In this document: positions 1 through 11,245 of the stretch, one piece after another | Position numbering within the stretch: the first letter of the stretch is position 1 | Layout of the letters: every line of letters begins with the position of its first letter | From: Mytilus galloprovincialis | Taxonomy: Eukaryota; Mollusca; Bivalvia; Mytilida; Mytilidae | Assembly: GCF_965363235.1 (NCBI RefSeq) | Contig: NC_134839.1 | Location: forward strand, 81,369,410-81,433,409 | Length of the DNA stretch: 64,000 bases | Reading direction: 5' to 3' | Translations under genes and position numbers: made by a program | The notes under the pieces: model-generated | Told to the model about the DNA's origin: nothing | The model's input: only the letters and a program-made list of their open reading frames with translations | Database searches by the model: none

Positions 1-160
1 TTAAACCAAACTAAACATAGTTGTTTTTTTAATTGGTTAAGACTACCATACATGACATTTTTGGTTGTCTTGGTATTTGTATATGAAATCTTTTAAAGAG
101 GCATTTTTTGGGGATCCATTACTTAAAAAGTTCATGGAATGAATCTGTATTTAAGATACA

Positions 161-202
161 AATCTTATGGCATTTTTGAAAGCCTTTAACATCCTTTTTT
201 AC
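161..202 (-). pseudogene. Degenerate copy of the 3' end of the 567-704 exon
   Basis: About 40 bases closely resemble the 3' end of the - strand exon at 567-704. Read on the - strand they give KRMLKAFKNAIRFVS and then a stop, against KKRMSKALKNAIR at the end of the real exon. A stop codon lies just upstream in the same frame, there is no pyrimidine-rich acceptor, and the GT donor is lost. It is therefore probably a decayed partial exon duplication. A remnant of an alternative last exon cannot be excluded. Confidence 0.45.
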
Positions 203-566
203 ATGGTGATGACAGTAAGGGCATTCCAATATATTGTTGCCACAGAGATTTTACTTTATTGACTGGTTAACGATCATATGAATGTGCGGACATTATTGAG
301 TGCAAAATAACACTCCATATCTCTTGTTATTAATTCAATTCTTCAATGAAAACTCATAAAAATATTTTTTTTAGAACATGAATTAATTATCTGTACATTA
401 ACCTCACTTTCAGGTATAGAGATGACTTTTGATGTGATTTTTTTTTCTGAGACAAGTGCTTGTGACCATCCACAAGAACTTGCTTTCATCTGATCTTCAG
501 TACTTCAGTACTTTGATATCTTCCACTGTGTATCTATACCAGTTTGGGGTGTCTTAATATACTAAC

Positions 567-704
567 CTTATGGCATTTTTAAGAGCCTTGGACATCCTTT
601 TCTTCTTAAGAAACTGTTGAGCTATACCAGTTGGTGGTGACGGTGGTGGAGGAGGTGTTGGTGATTTAACTAGGTCAGCTGTGCTCTTTGCCCATTTTGG
701 TGTT
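567..704 (-). CDS. Internal exon of an unidentified - strand gene (exon c)
   Basis: This is a 138-base exon read on the - strand. It has a TTTTAAAG acceptor and an AAG|GTTAGT donor, and one frame is open throughout. It encodes a proline run (SPTPPPPPSPPTG) followed by a basic segment (QQFLKKKRMSKALKNAI). It starts in the phase left by the exon at 1764-1908, so the junction reads DEDFPS-TPKWAKS without a break. The low-complexity, charged composition suggests a disordered nuclear-type protein. I do not recognise the family. The next exon would lie outside the window or was not found. Confidence 0.6.
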
Positions 705-802
705 CTTTAAAACAAATATATTTTACTGATTACTTTGTATTATTGTGTGAGATAATGACACTAATACATCAATACCGTATATCATGTATATTAACTCTAA
801 AA

Positions 803-1475
803 TTTAGAGGCTCTCAAGAGCCTGTGTCGCTTACCTGTATCTACTGCGGTTTTGGAAATCATGTAAAATACATGTAAGGTTTAAATCATAAGAAATAGTA
901 TTAGATACCCTAATAAAGATTTAGGCCATGTTTGGTTTAATTTGGTACAGTAGTTAAATTAAAAGCAGGTCATCCCACTAGTTACTAGACTTACAATAGT
1001 TACTAAAGACCCCTTAACATTTATGTCATTATTTAAATTAGTTTTCAAGTTGTCACCATTTGAATTTGTTTTTTTACAATTTTCCCTGGTTGGCATGATC
1101 ATCGGATATATTTTTCAATCAAACTACCCTATTTAAAATTGTGGCTAAATTTAATATTATTTAGCCCAGTAGATTAAGTGGAGAAGATTTTTGTAAAATA
1201 TTGCAAAAATTTACGAAAAAATTGACCATAAAGGGCAACTCATTAAGGGCTCAATTGACAATTATGGTCATGTCGACTTATTTGTAGATCATACTTTGCT
1301 GAACATTATTGCTGTTTACAGTTTATCTCTATCTATAATAATATTCAAGATAATAACCAAAAACTGCAAAATTTCCTTTAAATTACCAATTCGAGGGCAG
1401 CAACCCTACAACAGGTTGTCTGATTTGTCTAAATATTTCAGGGCAGATAAATGTTAACCTGATGAACATTTACCC
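803..1475 (-). repeat. Truncated copy of the AGCTCACC-family dispersed repeat
   Basis: The segment starts with an AGAGGCTCTCAAGAGCCTG box and continues through the same sequence blocks as the large inverted repeat at 42161-45830, in the orientation of its right arm. Shared blocks include AGAAGATTTTTGTAAAA, the GGGCAACTCATTAAGGG-like block and TTTATCTCTATCTATAATAA. The outer AGCTCACCTGG terminus is missing. It lies in the intron between exons b and c of the unidentified gene. Confidence 0.6.
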
Positions 1476-1763
1476 AGAGATGTGTTATTTCAATCTCAAA
1501 ATGTCATTATGTTATTTAGCCTAATAATGTCAGAGGTGTGTTATTTCCCTTGACAGCATCAGAGTTATTAAAATGCCATTACTGGGTATATCAGAGTTGA
1601 TAGATTTCCTTTTATTCATTTTTTTTAGAAATTATGATCAATCCTTTTTTCATGTTTGTGGGAGAAAAATACAAAGAAAATTCATTTGAATGCAAAAGAA
1701 CAAGTTTAACATGTTTAAATCAAAATGAATGACTTCCCTGAGCTAGTTAAGAAAGAATCTTAC

Positions 1764-1908
1764 GAAGGAAAATCCTCATCATCTTCTAGTGGTATAACAT
1801 CCTGATCCCCCTCACATATATCATCACCATTCAGACAAGTACTGACTCCATTTGGGGCATGTTCTTCTGCTCCAACAGAGGTGTCTGCCTGTTTCTTCTT
1901 GAAGGACT
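1764..1908 (-). CDS. Internal exon of an unidentified - strand gene (exon b)
   Basis: The exon is 145 bases long. It has a good acceptor (TTTGCCTTTTTCAG) and donor (CCTTC|GTAAGA). It encodes an acidic stretch starting SFKKKQADTSVG and ending VIPLEDDEDFPS. It begins needing one base from the previous exon and ends with two spare bases, which the exon at 567-704 completes exactly. In-phase joining and clean splice sites are the main support. No domain is recognised. Confidence 0.6.
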
Positions 1909-2509
1909 CTGAAAAAGGCAAATCATTGAAACCAATCAATATATTTTCAATCAATTTTAGTTAAAAATCAATGTTGCTGGTGCTATGTGTTCCACTGACA
2001 GCCACTGATGACTGGAGGTAATAAAAATCTATTTTATGACTGTAATATATATATATAAATGTAGATATATATTTTACTACAGGAATATACAGAAAAATAT
2101 TTCAGGTTAAATATCAAAAAGTAACCAGCATTCAGTATGAAAATTCAATTCTAATTTATTTTCATGAAGGAAACTGTAAACACACATGATTTTAGTCAAA
2201 TAAATCTACTGTGATACTGACTTAAATATATCTTGCAATTGTTGTTCTACATTCCAATGTTTGTTTAAAGAGAGATTTTCTACTGAATGTGACTTAGGAC
2301 AGCAGTTGCATGAATAGATTAAGATACTCATGCCTCAATCTTGATCCCTATTCAGTCATTATCAACTGTTTTCACATTTTGTTTTCTATAAATACCATGG
2401 CAAACCATATTAACTGAACTGTTCTTCTGTTGTGCTGTTACACCAGTGTCCCAGGATATGCAGAGAGTTAAGGGCTAATAACATTAACCTGCAACATTCT
2501 GTATTTGCC

Positions 2510-2830
2510 TCTCTAAAGTCGGGAGCCTGTAACTCAGGGGTTGTAATTTGTTGCTGCCTGCCATATATACTGGTATGTATTTTTTTTTTATTGTTTTGTT
2601 AAAAATTTATAGGCCAATGTATTTTTTTTCTTTTGAATTGTTTCCCTTTTGTCATTTTACAGCAATTTATAGATGACTATGTGGCATGGGTTTTGTTGGA
2701 TGATGAACAGGTACATAGTACCTACATGTATATACATGATATAGTTGCATATATCCACATAATTTGGACTCTTTTCTTTTTTTGTCTCATTGGCAATTAC
2801 ACCACATGTACAACTCACTATTTTATATAT
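2510..2830 (+). repeat. Dispersed repeat fragment (CATTGGCAATTACACCACAT type)
   Basis: It begins with GGGAGCCTGTAACTCAGGGG and ends near CATTGGCAATTACACCACAT. The same blocks recur at 8690-8830, 10440-10700, 12045-12120 (reverse), 13010-13290 and 30925-30990 (reverse). This is a recurrent mussel-type repeat. Small ORFs here look incidental. Confidence 0.5.
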
Positions 2831-2950
2831 ACATGTGCTGTATAAAATATATTGGATGTTGATTGTTGCTATTTTTAGACATTATATATATACCTGTACA
2901 TGGTATTGTTATTTGATTATCATCCTACCTTGTTTCATCATGGAATTTAC

Positions 2951-3163
2951 TGACAGGGAACCAGATGTATCTTCAAAGCTTCCAAATAACTTTGATACTT
3001 TAGTTGAATAGACTGTAGCATGATCCGACACTTCCTTGGCTTCTAATGTTTTATGGGTCTTTAGTCTGGCTGCCAGTCCACGTCTTCTGTGGGATTTAGT
3101 TTTTACAGGCGAGTCATCACTGTCACTCTGATTAATTCTTTTCTGTGGACTCACAGAATTATC
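2951..3163 (-). CDS. Exon of an unidentified - strand gene (exon a)
   Basis: On the - strand a TATCTTTGTAG acceptor is followed by 71 open codons and a TCA|GTAAAT donor. The peptide runs DNSVSPQKRINQSDSDDS, then KSHRRRGLAARLKTHK, then VSKLFGSFEDTSGSLS: polar, Ser/Asp-rich and basic, as in disordered nuclear proteins. The exon is phase 0 at both ends and so cannot join directly to the exon at 1764-1908, which needs one base. Either a small intervening exon was missed in 1910-2950 or another donor is used. Membership of the same gene is inferred from strand, spacing and composition. Confidence 0.5.
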
Positions 3164-4436
3164 CTACAAAGATAAACATTTTACAGACAATCTTTTTTTT
3201 TTGTAAACTGTCACAACTATCCTTCGTGCATAAAGATCATTTCTGTAGTCTGTGGCCTGATAGAACTTACAAAATTAAAATTTAAGTCTCACATTATCCT
3301 TGGACTAACAAAACATTGTTTTTTTTTACAGAGAGCATTTGACTGTCAATCTTTTATGTGGAATCCCATACATTGGAAATATTCCAACAAAATTTTTGGT
3401 GTTTTTAAAGAATATTGTAAGTTTTGACAACATAAAATTATTAATTTAACTGAAGTTACATGTACCATGTGTACCGGTAGCAGTTACATGTACATTTTGT
3501 ACAATTCATTTTATATGTAATCAGATAATGTTGTGGTCTTGTCCAATACAGCTAAATTTTACACAACAGGGGAGTGTGATACATGTACATGTAGCACTGA
3601 TTGCCCCAAGTCTGTTATATAAAATCTAGAGCTGATCATGTGGCATTTTTTGTAAGTCTGTTGTATAAAATCTAAGATTGTGTTTATCTACTAATAATTC
3701 TTGCATAGTGGTCTTATACATCTTTTTTTCTCTAAAATGCTTTTTATTTAAACCTTTAAAGTTTTTCTTTGTCACTGTATTTTTTCTAATCATTATCATG
3801 ATTATGTGAACTCTGGATCAATAAGCTTGATGTTCATTTCTGTTTCAATTTCTATAGTTTGGTTCAGGTTCAGCTGGTTTGGAAAAACTTGAAATTTCAA
3901 TCCACATTTTTTGCAGTTTCTTAAGATGGTACAATGTACAAATTCTTATTTGTCAGTCATTACATGTACTTATGAATCTAATTATATATAAATACTATAC
4001 TTCTAAAAAATGTCTCAAGACCAAAAAATAGAAAGTTTATTGTTCAGGGGTTCAAATTAATATTTGGTACTGGAAGGTCCAGGACCTTTGACACTCCAAA
4101 CTGAAAGGTCCACAACCTAAATTCCAGGTCCTACTTTTACTTGAAATATTTCCCAACTCAGTAAGATACAAAATTAATGTGCTTTTGGTCTAAGGTTAAT
4201 TTAACTTTGTTTCATTGTCAAAGTCACTGTTGTATAACATGTTTGATGATAAATGTAATTGTCATATAAATTCAAATATTTTTTTTTTGTATTTGGAAGG
4301 GTGTCACTGTAGGTAGGTGTGTTGTCTCAACCATTGGTGATTAATTACTAATTATACCATTATATTAAACAGTTCAAATGCAAATCTGTTTAAGTGTATC
4401 ATATCTATCTGTAGTTGCACTATTATTAGTTCCAAA
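3164..4436. other. AT-rich non-coding stretch
   Basis: No gene, terminal repeat or recognisable element was found. Short TACATGTAC-rich patches are present around 3460-3600. Confidence 0.4.
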
Positions 4437-4880
4437 TGGTGAAGTTGAAATCATCCCTTCGTAAATTTTACGGACGCCATCACGAGTTGGTTGACCGTTA
4501 TGGAATAACCGTTTCACAAATGATATCGGATATGTTCCTTACGTCGTAACTACAATCCCCTTCCCTTTCATGAATATGACCTACCGAATTAGACTATTTA
4601 CCGGATTTGTAATCACTTAAGCAACACGACGGGTGCCACATGTGGAGCAGGATCTGCTTACCCTTCCAGAGCACCTGAGATCACCCCTAGTTTTTGGTGG
4701 GGTTCGTGTTGTTTATTCTTTAGTTTTCTATGTTGTGTCGTGTGTACTATTGTTTTTCTGTTTGTCTTTTTTATTTTTAGCCATGGCGTTGTCAGTTTGT
4801 TTTAGATTTATGAGTTTGACTGTCCCTTTGGTATCTTTCGTCCCTCTGTTATCATATATTAGTTCCTGTGTGAAAATAAA
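4437..4880 (+). mobile_element. 3' end of a Penelope-like element (RT C-terminus plus tail)
   Basis: The first codons match the C-terminal end of the RT ORF seen at 19-20 kb on the other strand (KFYGRHHELVDRYGITVSQM, then a stop). After that comes the same tail, including a CTTCCAGAGCACCTGAGATC block and a CTGTCCCTTTGGTATCTTTC block. Assignment to Penelope-like elements comes from the RT motifs of the longer copies. It is a 5'-truncated remnant. Confidence 0.7.
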
Positions 4881-5846
4881 GTAAGAAACTTCCAGATTTT
4901 TACTGGCCCTTCAAAATTGAGATGAAATTACCTCTTGGAATTGTAGTAATATGCTTACACTATAAAAAAAAGTCTTTATGTAATATCAACATTTATTAAT
5001 AATAAAGAAAATTACTGTCACATTTTATTGGATTTTAACATGAAAATTTGTGAACTAAAAGTAATTTTGATTTTCTATATAAAATATTTCCTACTTTTTC
5101 TATCTTTTCAATATATCGTTTGGTCTTCAATTCTAGTATTTATTTTTTATCAGCATAGATGTATTTTGTCACCTGCCTGGAATTCTTATTTTTTCATTTA
5201 AGTTGATCGGCAAACCCAGAATTAGCCTTATCCGCACCCGGAATCGGATGCGGTATTATCATTGTCTTCATTTCCAGTTTATGGGTCGATTGTTTTTCAA
5301 TGTTGTTTTTGTCAGTCAAATACGATTTTACTCGGATTTTCAATTAACTTGTTGTCGATTTTCGGTATAAAGCTAGCGGTTGAACAAAACGAACATCGCT
5401 GTCATTAATAATGAAGATGAAAATACATATTGAGATCGTTTGGAAATTTTAGCAAAGTTAATTTTTATTTTCTTTGATATGGTCTGTCGGAAGTAGCTAG
5501 TAACCAAAACGAGTCCGATTGCAAAAGTGGAAGGTCGCGGACCTCGTACCACCGCTAATTTGAACCCCTGTTGTTGTTCAGGTTTGTCCTTTAAACAATG
5601 TTAAATACTACATTTGTAGGTTCTCGCTATGTATTTTTGAAGGCAAGTCCTGGGACTCATCATTTTTAACCATGATAAATTTATCCACAATTTTGGGTAT
5701 ATTGGATAATACCCATTTATGAGGATTTTCCCCAACCTCTTGTTTTTTATGTCAATAGTTCAAGCTTTACAAAATGTCATGGTTAATATTGCAGATTCCC
5801 AAATCTATGCAAATATAGCTGTGAGGTCTATGACCATGTGCACACA
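4881..5846. other. Non-coding, no feature recognised
   Basis: AT-rich sequence with no supported ORF. GGTCC-containing phrases near 4070-4140 and 5530-5550 (aggtcc...cctaa and aaggtcgcggacctcgtacc) may mark the ends of an older insertion around the Penelope-like fragment, but I could not define it. Confidence 0.3.
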
Positions 5847-5856
5847 TTGTATTAAG

Positions 5857-6840
5857 CGGTACCTTGAATGACCGAATAACACTGTTAATATCCGAATAAC
5901 ACTTGTAATGACCGAATAACACTTGAAATTTTAATATTAGCACATATTGGTGACTTTTTAAACATTGATTATTAAATAATAGTATATTATCGATGTATTG
6001 TATAACTTATAAATGATTTACAGAACGATTGATTGATTGATTGTTGGTTGCTTAACGTCCAGTGGCAAATATTTCATGCATATTCAGGACGAGAACAAGT
6101 TCACAATAAATACAATAGGTAGGTTGATTCAATAGAGGCCATCTGGGATGATGGTCGGGGAAATTTAGATTGCCACTGGAAAATGAGGGTATTATTGGAT
6201 AGGGACAGAAATTTGGCCTTGCAACAGGCCACCTACGGACCCCTCAAAGAGTTGTTGCAAGGGTTCTTAACGTGCAAAGAGCGTGGCACTCTCTTTACAC
6301 GAGGCATCGGATTTAACGTCCCCTTCTGACGGACGTGACTGCGAACTTGATACATCCCGCACAGCCAAACGGACGCCCCACTTCAACAAGCGTTTTACTG
6401 CCGGTCGGGAGAAGACCAAGTGACCATATTTCTATACCCCAGTCACCCTTGGGGTGTTTTGTATTTTGTTAAACTTTTCTGCAATATAAACGTTTTATGC
6501 TATGCATTATTGATGAACACCACCACTAAACGTTTTACGTCCGTCATTCAACAGAACGAAGATAAGTTCGTAAATAACTTTTTAAATTTAGCGTGTACAT
6601 CCAATATGGTGACCAGGGAAATCACCATGTTCGATTTACACGCTAAATATAAAATGATCTTTATGAACTTATCTGCTTTCTGTAAATCATTTTAAGTTAT
6701 AAAATACATCAATAATATATTATTATTTAATAATCAATGTATAAAAAGTCACCAATATGTGTTAATATTAAAATTTCAAGTGTTATTCGGTCATTACAAG
6801 TGTTATTAATAACAGTGTTATTCGGTCATTCGTGTTATCC
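5857..6840. mobile_element. TIR element with 10-bp target duplication (MULE-like, non-autonomous)
   Basis: Long imperfect terminal inverted repeats of roughly 160 bases face each other. GACCGAATAACAC motifs lie at the left end and their complement at the right end, followed by matching TTTTTAAACATTGATTATTA-type blocks. Both sides are flanked by TTGTATTAAG (5847-5856 and 6841-6850). Long TIRs with 9-11 bp duplications are typical of Mutator-like elements. No transposase is visible, so the superfamily is inference. A second repeat (6025-6420) lies inside. Confidence 0.65.
6025..6420 (+). repeat. Dispersed repeat nested in the MULE-like element
   Basis: It starts with ATTGATTGATTGATTG and GCTTAACGTCCAGTGGC, is more GC-rich than its surroundings, and ends near GCCGGTCGGGAGAAGACCAA. 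A short piece of the same family (CACTGGCAAATATTTCATGC) occurs at about 14970. No coding potential was recognised. Confidence 0.5.
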
Positions 6841-6849
6841 TTGTATTAA

Positions 6850-7439
6850 GGTTCATCATAACAAATGGACAAATATGGCCGTATTTTCACCCCAAAAACT
6901 ACTCTGTGTACAGACTTACCTGTGCTGTTTGGAAAGTTTTAATGCCTAGCATCCACTAGATATATAAAAGTTAAATGCATTTTGTGTTAAAGAAAGATAA
7001 AATCTTTTTTGGTTTTTGCTGGGCATTTTTTTTCCTTTCTGCAGAAGGTGTAAAAATAAACAAACACCTGAATTACTTTGATACTGTCCACTCACTGACT
7101 CAGATGAACTCTTTAACTCACCTGTAGTTGTGAAGATACCTCTTGTCCATGTCAATTAAGGACAATCAAAACAATACAAAGCGGGTTTTTACCTGAGGGA
7201 GCATCTCATAGTTGTACCCTAACTTAGTTAATTTTCAGACCTTTTCCATGAAGGAAAAAAAATGCCCATCAAAATCCAAAAGAGATTTTATCTTTCTGAA
7301 ACACAAAATGCATTTAACTTCATTATATCTAGTGGATGCCAGGCATTTAAACTTTTCCAACTTCACAGGTAAGTCTGAACTCAAGAGTAAATTTTGGCAT
7401 GTAAATACAGCCATATTTGTCCGTTTGTTATGATGAACC
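6850..7439. mobile_element. TTAA-flanked inverted-repeat element (piggyBac/Kolobok-like MITE)
   Basis: Inverted repeats of about 190 bases start with GGTTCATCATAACAAATGG and end with its near-complement, and TTAA lies directly outside both ends (6846-6849 and 7440-7443). TTAA duplication is characteristic of piggyBac and Kolobok elements. There is no transposase, so it is non-autonomous. It abuts the MULE-like element and its first base is part of that element's 10-bp duplication. The small ORFs in its arms are mirror images of each other and not genes. Confidence 0.65.
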
Positions 7440-7443
7440 TTAA

Positions 7444-8689
7444 GAACACTTCGAGAAGAAAATAAGGTTATACCTCACTTGGTCTATCTCAGTATAGCTC
7501 AAATAGTTAATCATACATAATTGAGTATAATACAACATAATAATTTAGATCATGGTTATTTTCTGTCTGGCCTTTTTACCAGTGGCAGTGGTGAGGAAAC
7601 GAAAATAGAAAATTCTTGCCCCCAGCCATATGATTTTAGCAAAATATGCTCAATTTTCAGGGACAAGGATAGAAAAAAACCGCTAACAAAATGACATTGT
7701 TAAACAAACATGTCCTCATACCCTTTCTAAATCTATACAATCCATTTTAGTTTGTTTTGGTTTTGTTGATCACCCGCCGAAATGTCTAAATGCAGAGTCA
7801 AGCTGGTAAAATTCCGTCTATGAAATATATCTTAAACCCATTTATAAAATATAAAATAATGAAAGCCAATGGCCCGTAATGTTTGAGTTGTCTTTTTACA
7901 TACACTAACACAGAGCTAGTCTACTGGTTTACATTTTATACTATTTTGAATTTAAAACTTAATTATGTTTAAACAGAAAATGTTATCTTTTAACAATCCG
8001 TGTAATGGATTTCTTAACCAATCTGCGGTGTTCTAATGGGAAAACTGCAAAAGAAATAACTTAAGGTGATCAGAATATACTTGTAGAAGAAACTTGTTTC
8101 AGTCTAATCAATTTTGCTGTATAAAGTTTGTCAATCAAAATAATGTTTTAATTATTATAGCCGAAAACGTAAAAAATATTGTAGATAAATTTCGTGTTTT
8201 GAGAGAAAATATCTCCTTTATGGAGTCGACTGACACTAAATATTTGACCGGCTCAGTTTCATTGAAAAAACTGGAAAATGTGGTAGGATTGTCAATGAGA
8301 CAAGTTCAAAACTGTCCACAAAGAACCAAATGAAACAGAAAGTCAGATTTGTAATTCAAATAATCTCTCTATTTACCATAGTTTCAAGATAACAACCACT
8401 GAAGGCTGACACGAGTTGTTGGTATATACTGAATTTTTCCTGATATTTTTCTCAAGTCAGTCTTCCGAGTCACATGACTCAGTTTGTAACGGTTTTCAAA
8501 TTATATTAAGCATTTTATGTCCATGTTAATTTCACTGAGAGCTATTGACGATGTTGGTTGACAAATGACATCAAATGGCATATTGTGAAGCTAGCTATAT
8601 ACCGTGATCGTGGCCATGTTTATTTCATATGAAGTAGTCCAGTCAGTTCCACAGGCCCGGGACTCGATATATTAGGGTTTAGGGCTTCA
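7444..8689. other. Non-coding, no clear element
   Basis: AT-rich. A reverse fragment of the dispersed repeat (TGTCAATGAGACAAGTTC) lies near 8280-8340. An 80-codon ORF at 8094-8333 overlaps it, so I do not treat it as a gene. Confidence 0.35.
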
Positions 8690-8830
8690 AACTGTGTGAC
8701 ATTTTTAACCCCGCCTCATTCTTCATGTCCCAGTTAAGGAGCCTGTAGTTCAGTGGCCAAGTTGTCGTTTGTTCTTGACTATCATATTTGTTTTTCATAA
8801 CTTGTTTTGTTATAAAAGAGGACACCGAGT
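8690..8830 (+). repeat. Fragment of a dispersed repeat
   Basis: GGAGCCTGTAGTTCAGTGGC followed by GTTGTCGTTTGTTCTTGAC matches the blocks at 2510 and 10440. It is a partial copy. Confidence 0.5.
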
Positions 8831-9964
8831 TAAATACAAATTGAAAAAAGACCAACCCATGCGCTGTACAGGATGTGTGTAAATTAAGTTTTTTTTCGAT
8901 ATATAATTAGTTAAAAAAAAAAAAAAAAAGGGCAAATGTATATATTTTGGGAGCATGACTTCCTTAAACATCTGAGAGTGAAACTACCTTTTAGGTTTCC
9001 AGTTTTCTGCATACTAAGTTTAAACAATGTATTTTCCATAAATGTACATCAGATTGAAAAATGTGAGAGTTTGCTATAATTATGTTGTATACTTTAATTT
9101 ATACATGTACTTTTAAAATGTACTATCTGACATATTCACTAAAAGCCTTAAGCAAATAATACCCATACACCATTGTAATATACTTCGAATGGATGAATCC
9201 CTTTAATAAAAACAAAAAACAAACATCCATTATTTTGCGCGTATGTTAATTTTGATAAAAGAGAGAGAGAGATCAGATACACATACTTTTAACGTTTAAA
9301 ACATTGGTTAAAGGTTGAACAAGTGAATGAAACCCACGAACAAACTTCTTTTTAACCCTTCCAAAAACATTTGTGTCTCCACACATTGAAATAAAATCCT
9401 CAGGATGTTTTTTTTTATGTGAAATAATGTAAATAACTCATACTCTATTGGCTGTACCTATAGAAGTACTTGTGTTCGTAAACTATTGACTGTGCCTATA
9501 TATACATATGTGCCTTATCGTACTCATTAATTAAATTGGTAATATGACCTGTTAACCTTCTTTCCCAATGATTATTTGTTTTGGTCTAAGTTTATCAGAC
9601 ATATATATATGGTAAGTGCAATGCTCCTTTTGTCAGTTATTGTTTTACATGATATTATATACTAGTAACTGGCATGTATAACATGACAATGTTCATACCG
9701 AAAACATGAGATGTCTGGTGGATGCATATACAATCATAAATCGACCAAAAAAAATGAAAGAAATATTTTGTAAATTTTATGCATTCGAAACGCTTTTCTG
9801 GATTATCCATCATCCGAAACACTCAAAGCCAATTCGTGATTTTTCCAGAGTGTTAAGTTTTTTTTTTTTCTAATTAAGATATCCCATAAAATTTACACAC
9901 TGTGGCCATGCAAAGTATCTAATCAACATCAACCAAATAAGGAATATGTTTAAAATACCACATA

Positions 9965-10410
9965 CACGGGGGGGTAACTTCCTATTATTGGGTATACGGG
10001 GATGTGCCAAAAATATGGGTCATAATTTTCCAAGATTTTATATAAAAATGACCCTCTTTTTTAATGACATCCTATATTAAAATGCATTTACGTTTGATAA
10101 TTGTATATTGATTTAGGGTATGATCTATATATATAAATATGCTATTGATATGTGCACCAAACGATGTCAATTTATATATAAAAACTTAAGGGTAGCTGGT
10201 ATATTTATGAATTATGAGTGATGATGAGTTAGTGCTTATATAAGCATGGTCATATTTTAAATATTGTATATAAGTATAGGTCATTCTTTCTTAAATATTT
10301 ATATAACTATAGGTACTGAATTTCAGTGAATGTTATATTAAAATGGGTACGTTTTTTGAGGCAAAAATGGCACACCCCTACCTAAAAAATATCGAAGTTA
10401 CCCCCCCGTG
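9965..10410. mobile_element. hAT-like MITE, TIR CACGGGGGGGTAACTTC
   Basis: A 17-base terminal inverted repeat (CACGGGGGGGTAACTTC) occurs at both ends. It is followed by a looser inverted block containing GGGGATGTGCC at the left end and GGGGTGTGCC (complement) at the right end. Both ends are flanked by ACCACATA (9957-9964 and 10411-10418). An 8-bp duplication fits hAT elements. The element is 446 bases long and non-coding. Confidence 0.75.
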
Positions 10411-10439
10411 ACCACATAAACAAATCACGGTCTCTTAAA

Positions 10440-10700
10440 GATGACTAACCTGAATGTCGTTTGTTGCTGTGTTACATATTTGTTTTTCGTTCATCTTTTT
10501 AAACATAAATTAGGCGTAAGTTTTCTCGTTTGAATTGTTTTACATTTTTTCATTTCGGTGCATTTAATAGCTGACTATGCAGTATTGACTTTGTTCATTG
10601 TTGAAGGCCGTATGGTGACCTACAGTTGTTGATTTCTGTGTCATGTCGTCTCTTGTGGAGAGCTGTTTCATTGGCAATCACACCACATCGTCTTTTATTT
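10440..10700 (+). repeat. Dispersed repeat copy
   Basis: Contains GTTGAAGGCCGTATGGTGAC and CATTGGCAATCACACCACAT. The same family as at 2510 and 13010. Confidence 0.5.
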
Positions 10701-11058
10701 TATGTTCAGAGCTCTTGGACAATTTTTGAATCCAGATGCAAAAGAAGGAAAGCACTTTGTATACCAACTAGTTAAATAACTATATAATCACTGATGACGT
10801 TGCGAAGGCCATTTCTTAAAAACCTTGAACTGTTACAAACGTCAATGTATGTTATATTTTGTATTAAGTAACCAATATCAAAAACAAGACCAAAGTCCTA
10901 TTCTAGTTCGTGAAGTAAGAATGTTCAGAGAAACATGTTTAAAGAAATGTGCGTTTCGTACTACAGACTTCTAGTAAACACATGTATACTACACTCAATG
11001 CTGTCCTAGTAAGATCAATCTTTCATATACATGTTTGTTTCATTTTTTTATATTGTAG

Positions 11059-11245
11059 AACAATGATCAAAGTTTGCGCAGTGCTATTAACTATCATAAC
11101 ACTGGTTCTTAGTAGGCCAGACTTCCGAGATAAAATACCAAGTGGGTATCGTGTTCCTAATCCGTGTAGGATACCTGCAACATGGAACCCAGTGGGCCAT
11201 TATAATCCAGAACATTTCACGTCAATTAAAAATCCATTTGGTCTT
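11059..11245 (+). CDS. Temptin-like 1, first coding exon
   Basis: Acceptor TATTGTAG, then four UTR bases and the ATG. It ends CTT|GTAAGT in phase 0 after NPFGL. It encodes the signal peptide and the first half of the temptin domain. Confidence 0.85.

Noticed and set aside
6946..7433. Two ORFs on opposite strands with the same peptide (KRFYLSL / KRDFIFLKH)
   Set aside because: They are the two arms of the TTAA-flanked inverted repeat.
10949..11062. Upstream start for temptin-like 1 (MRFVLQTSS...)
   Set aside because: A pyrimidine-rich acceptor lies just before the second in-frame ATG, which alone gives a normal signal peptide. The paralogue has the same layout.
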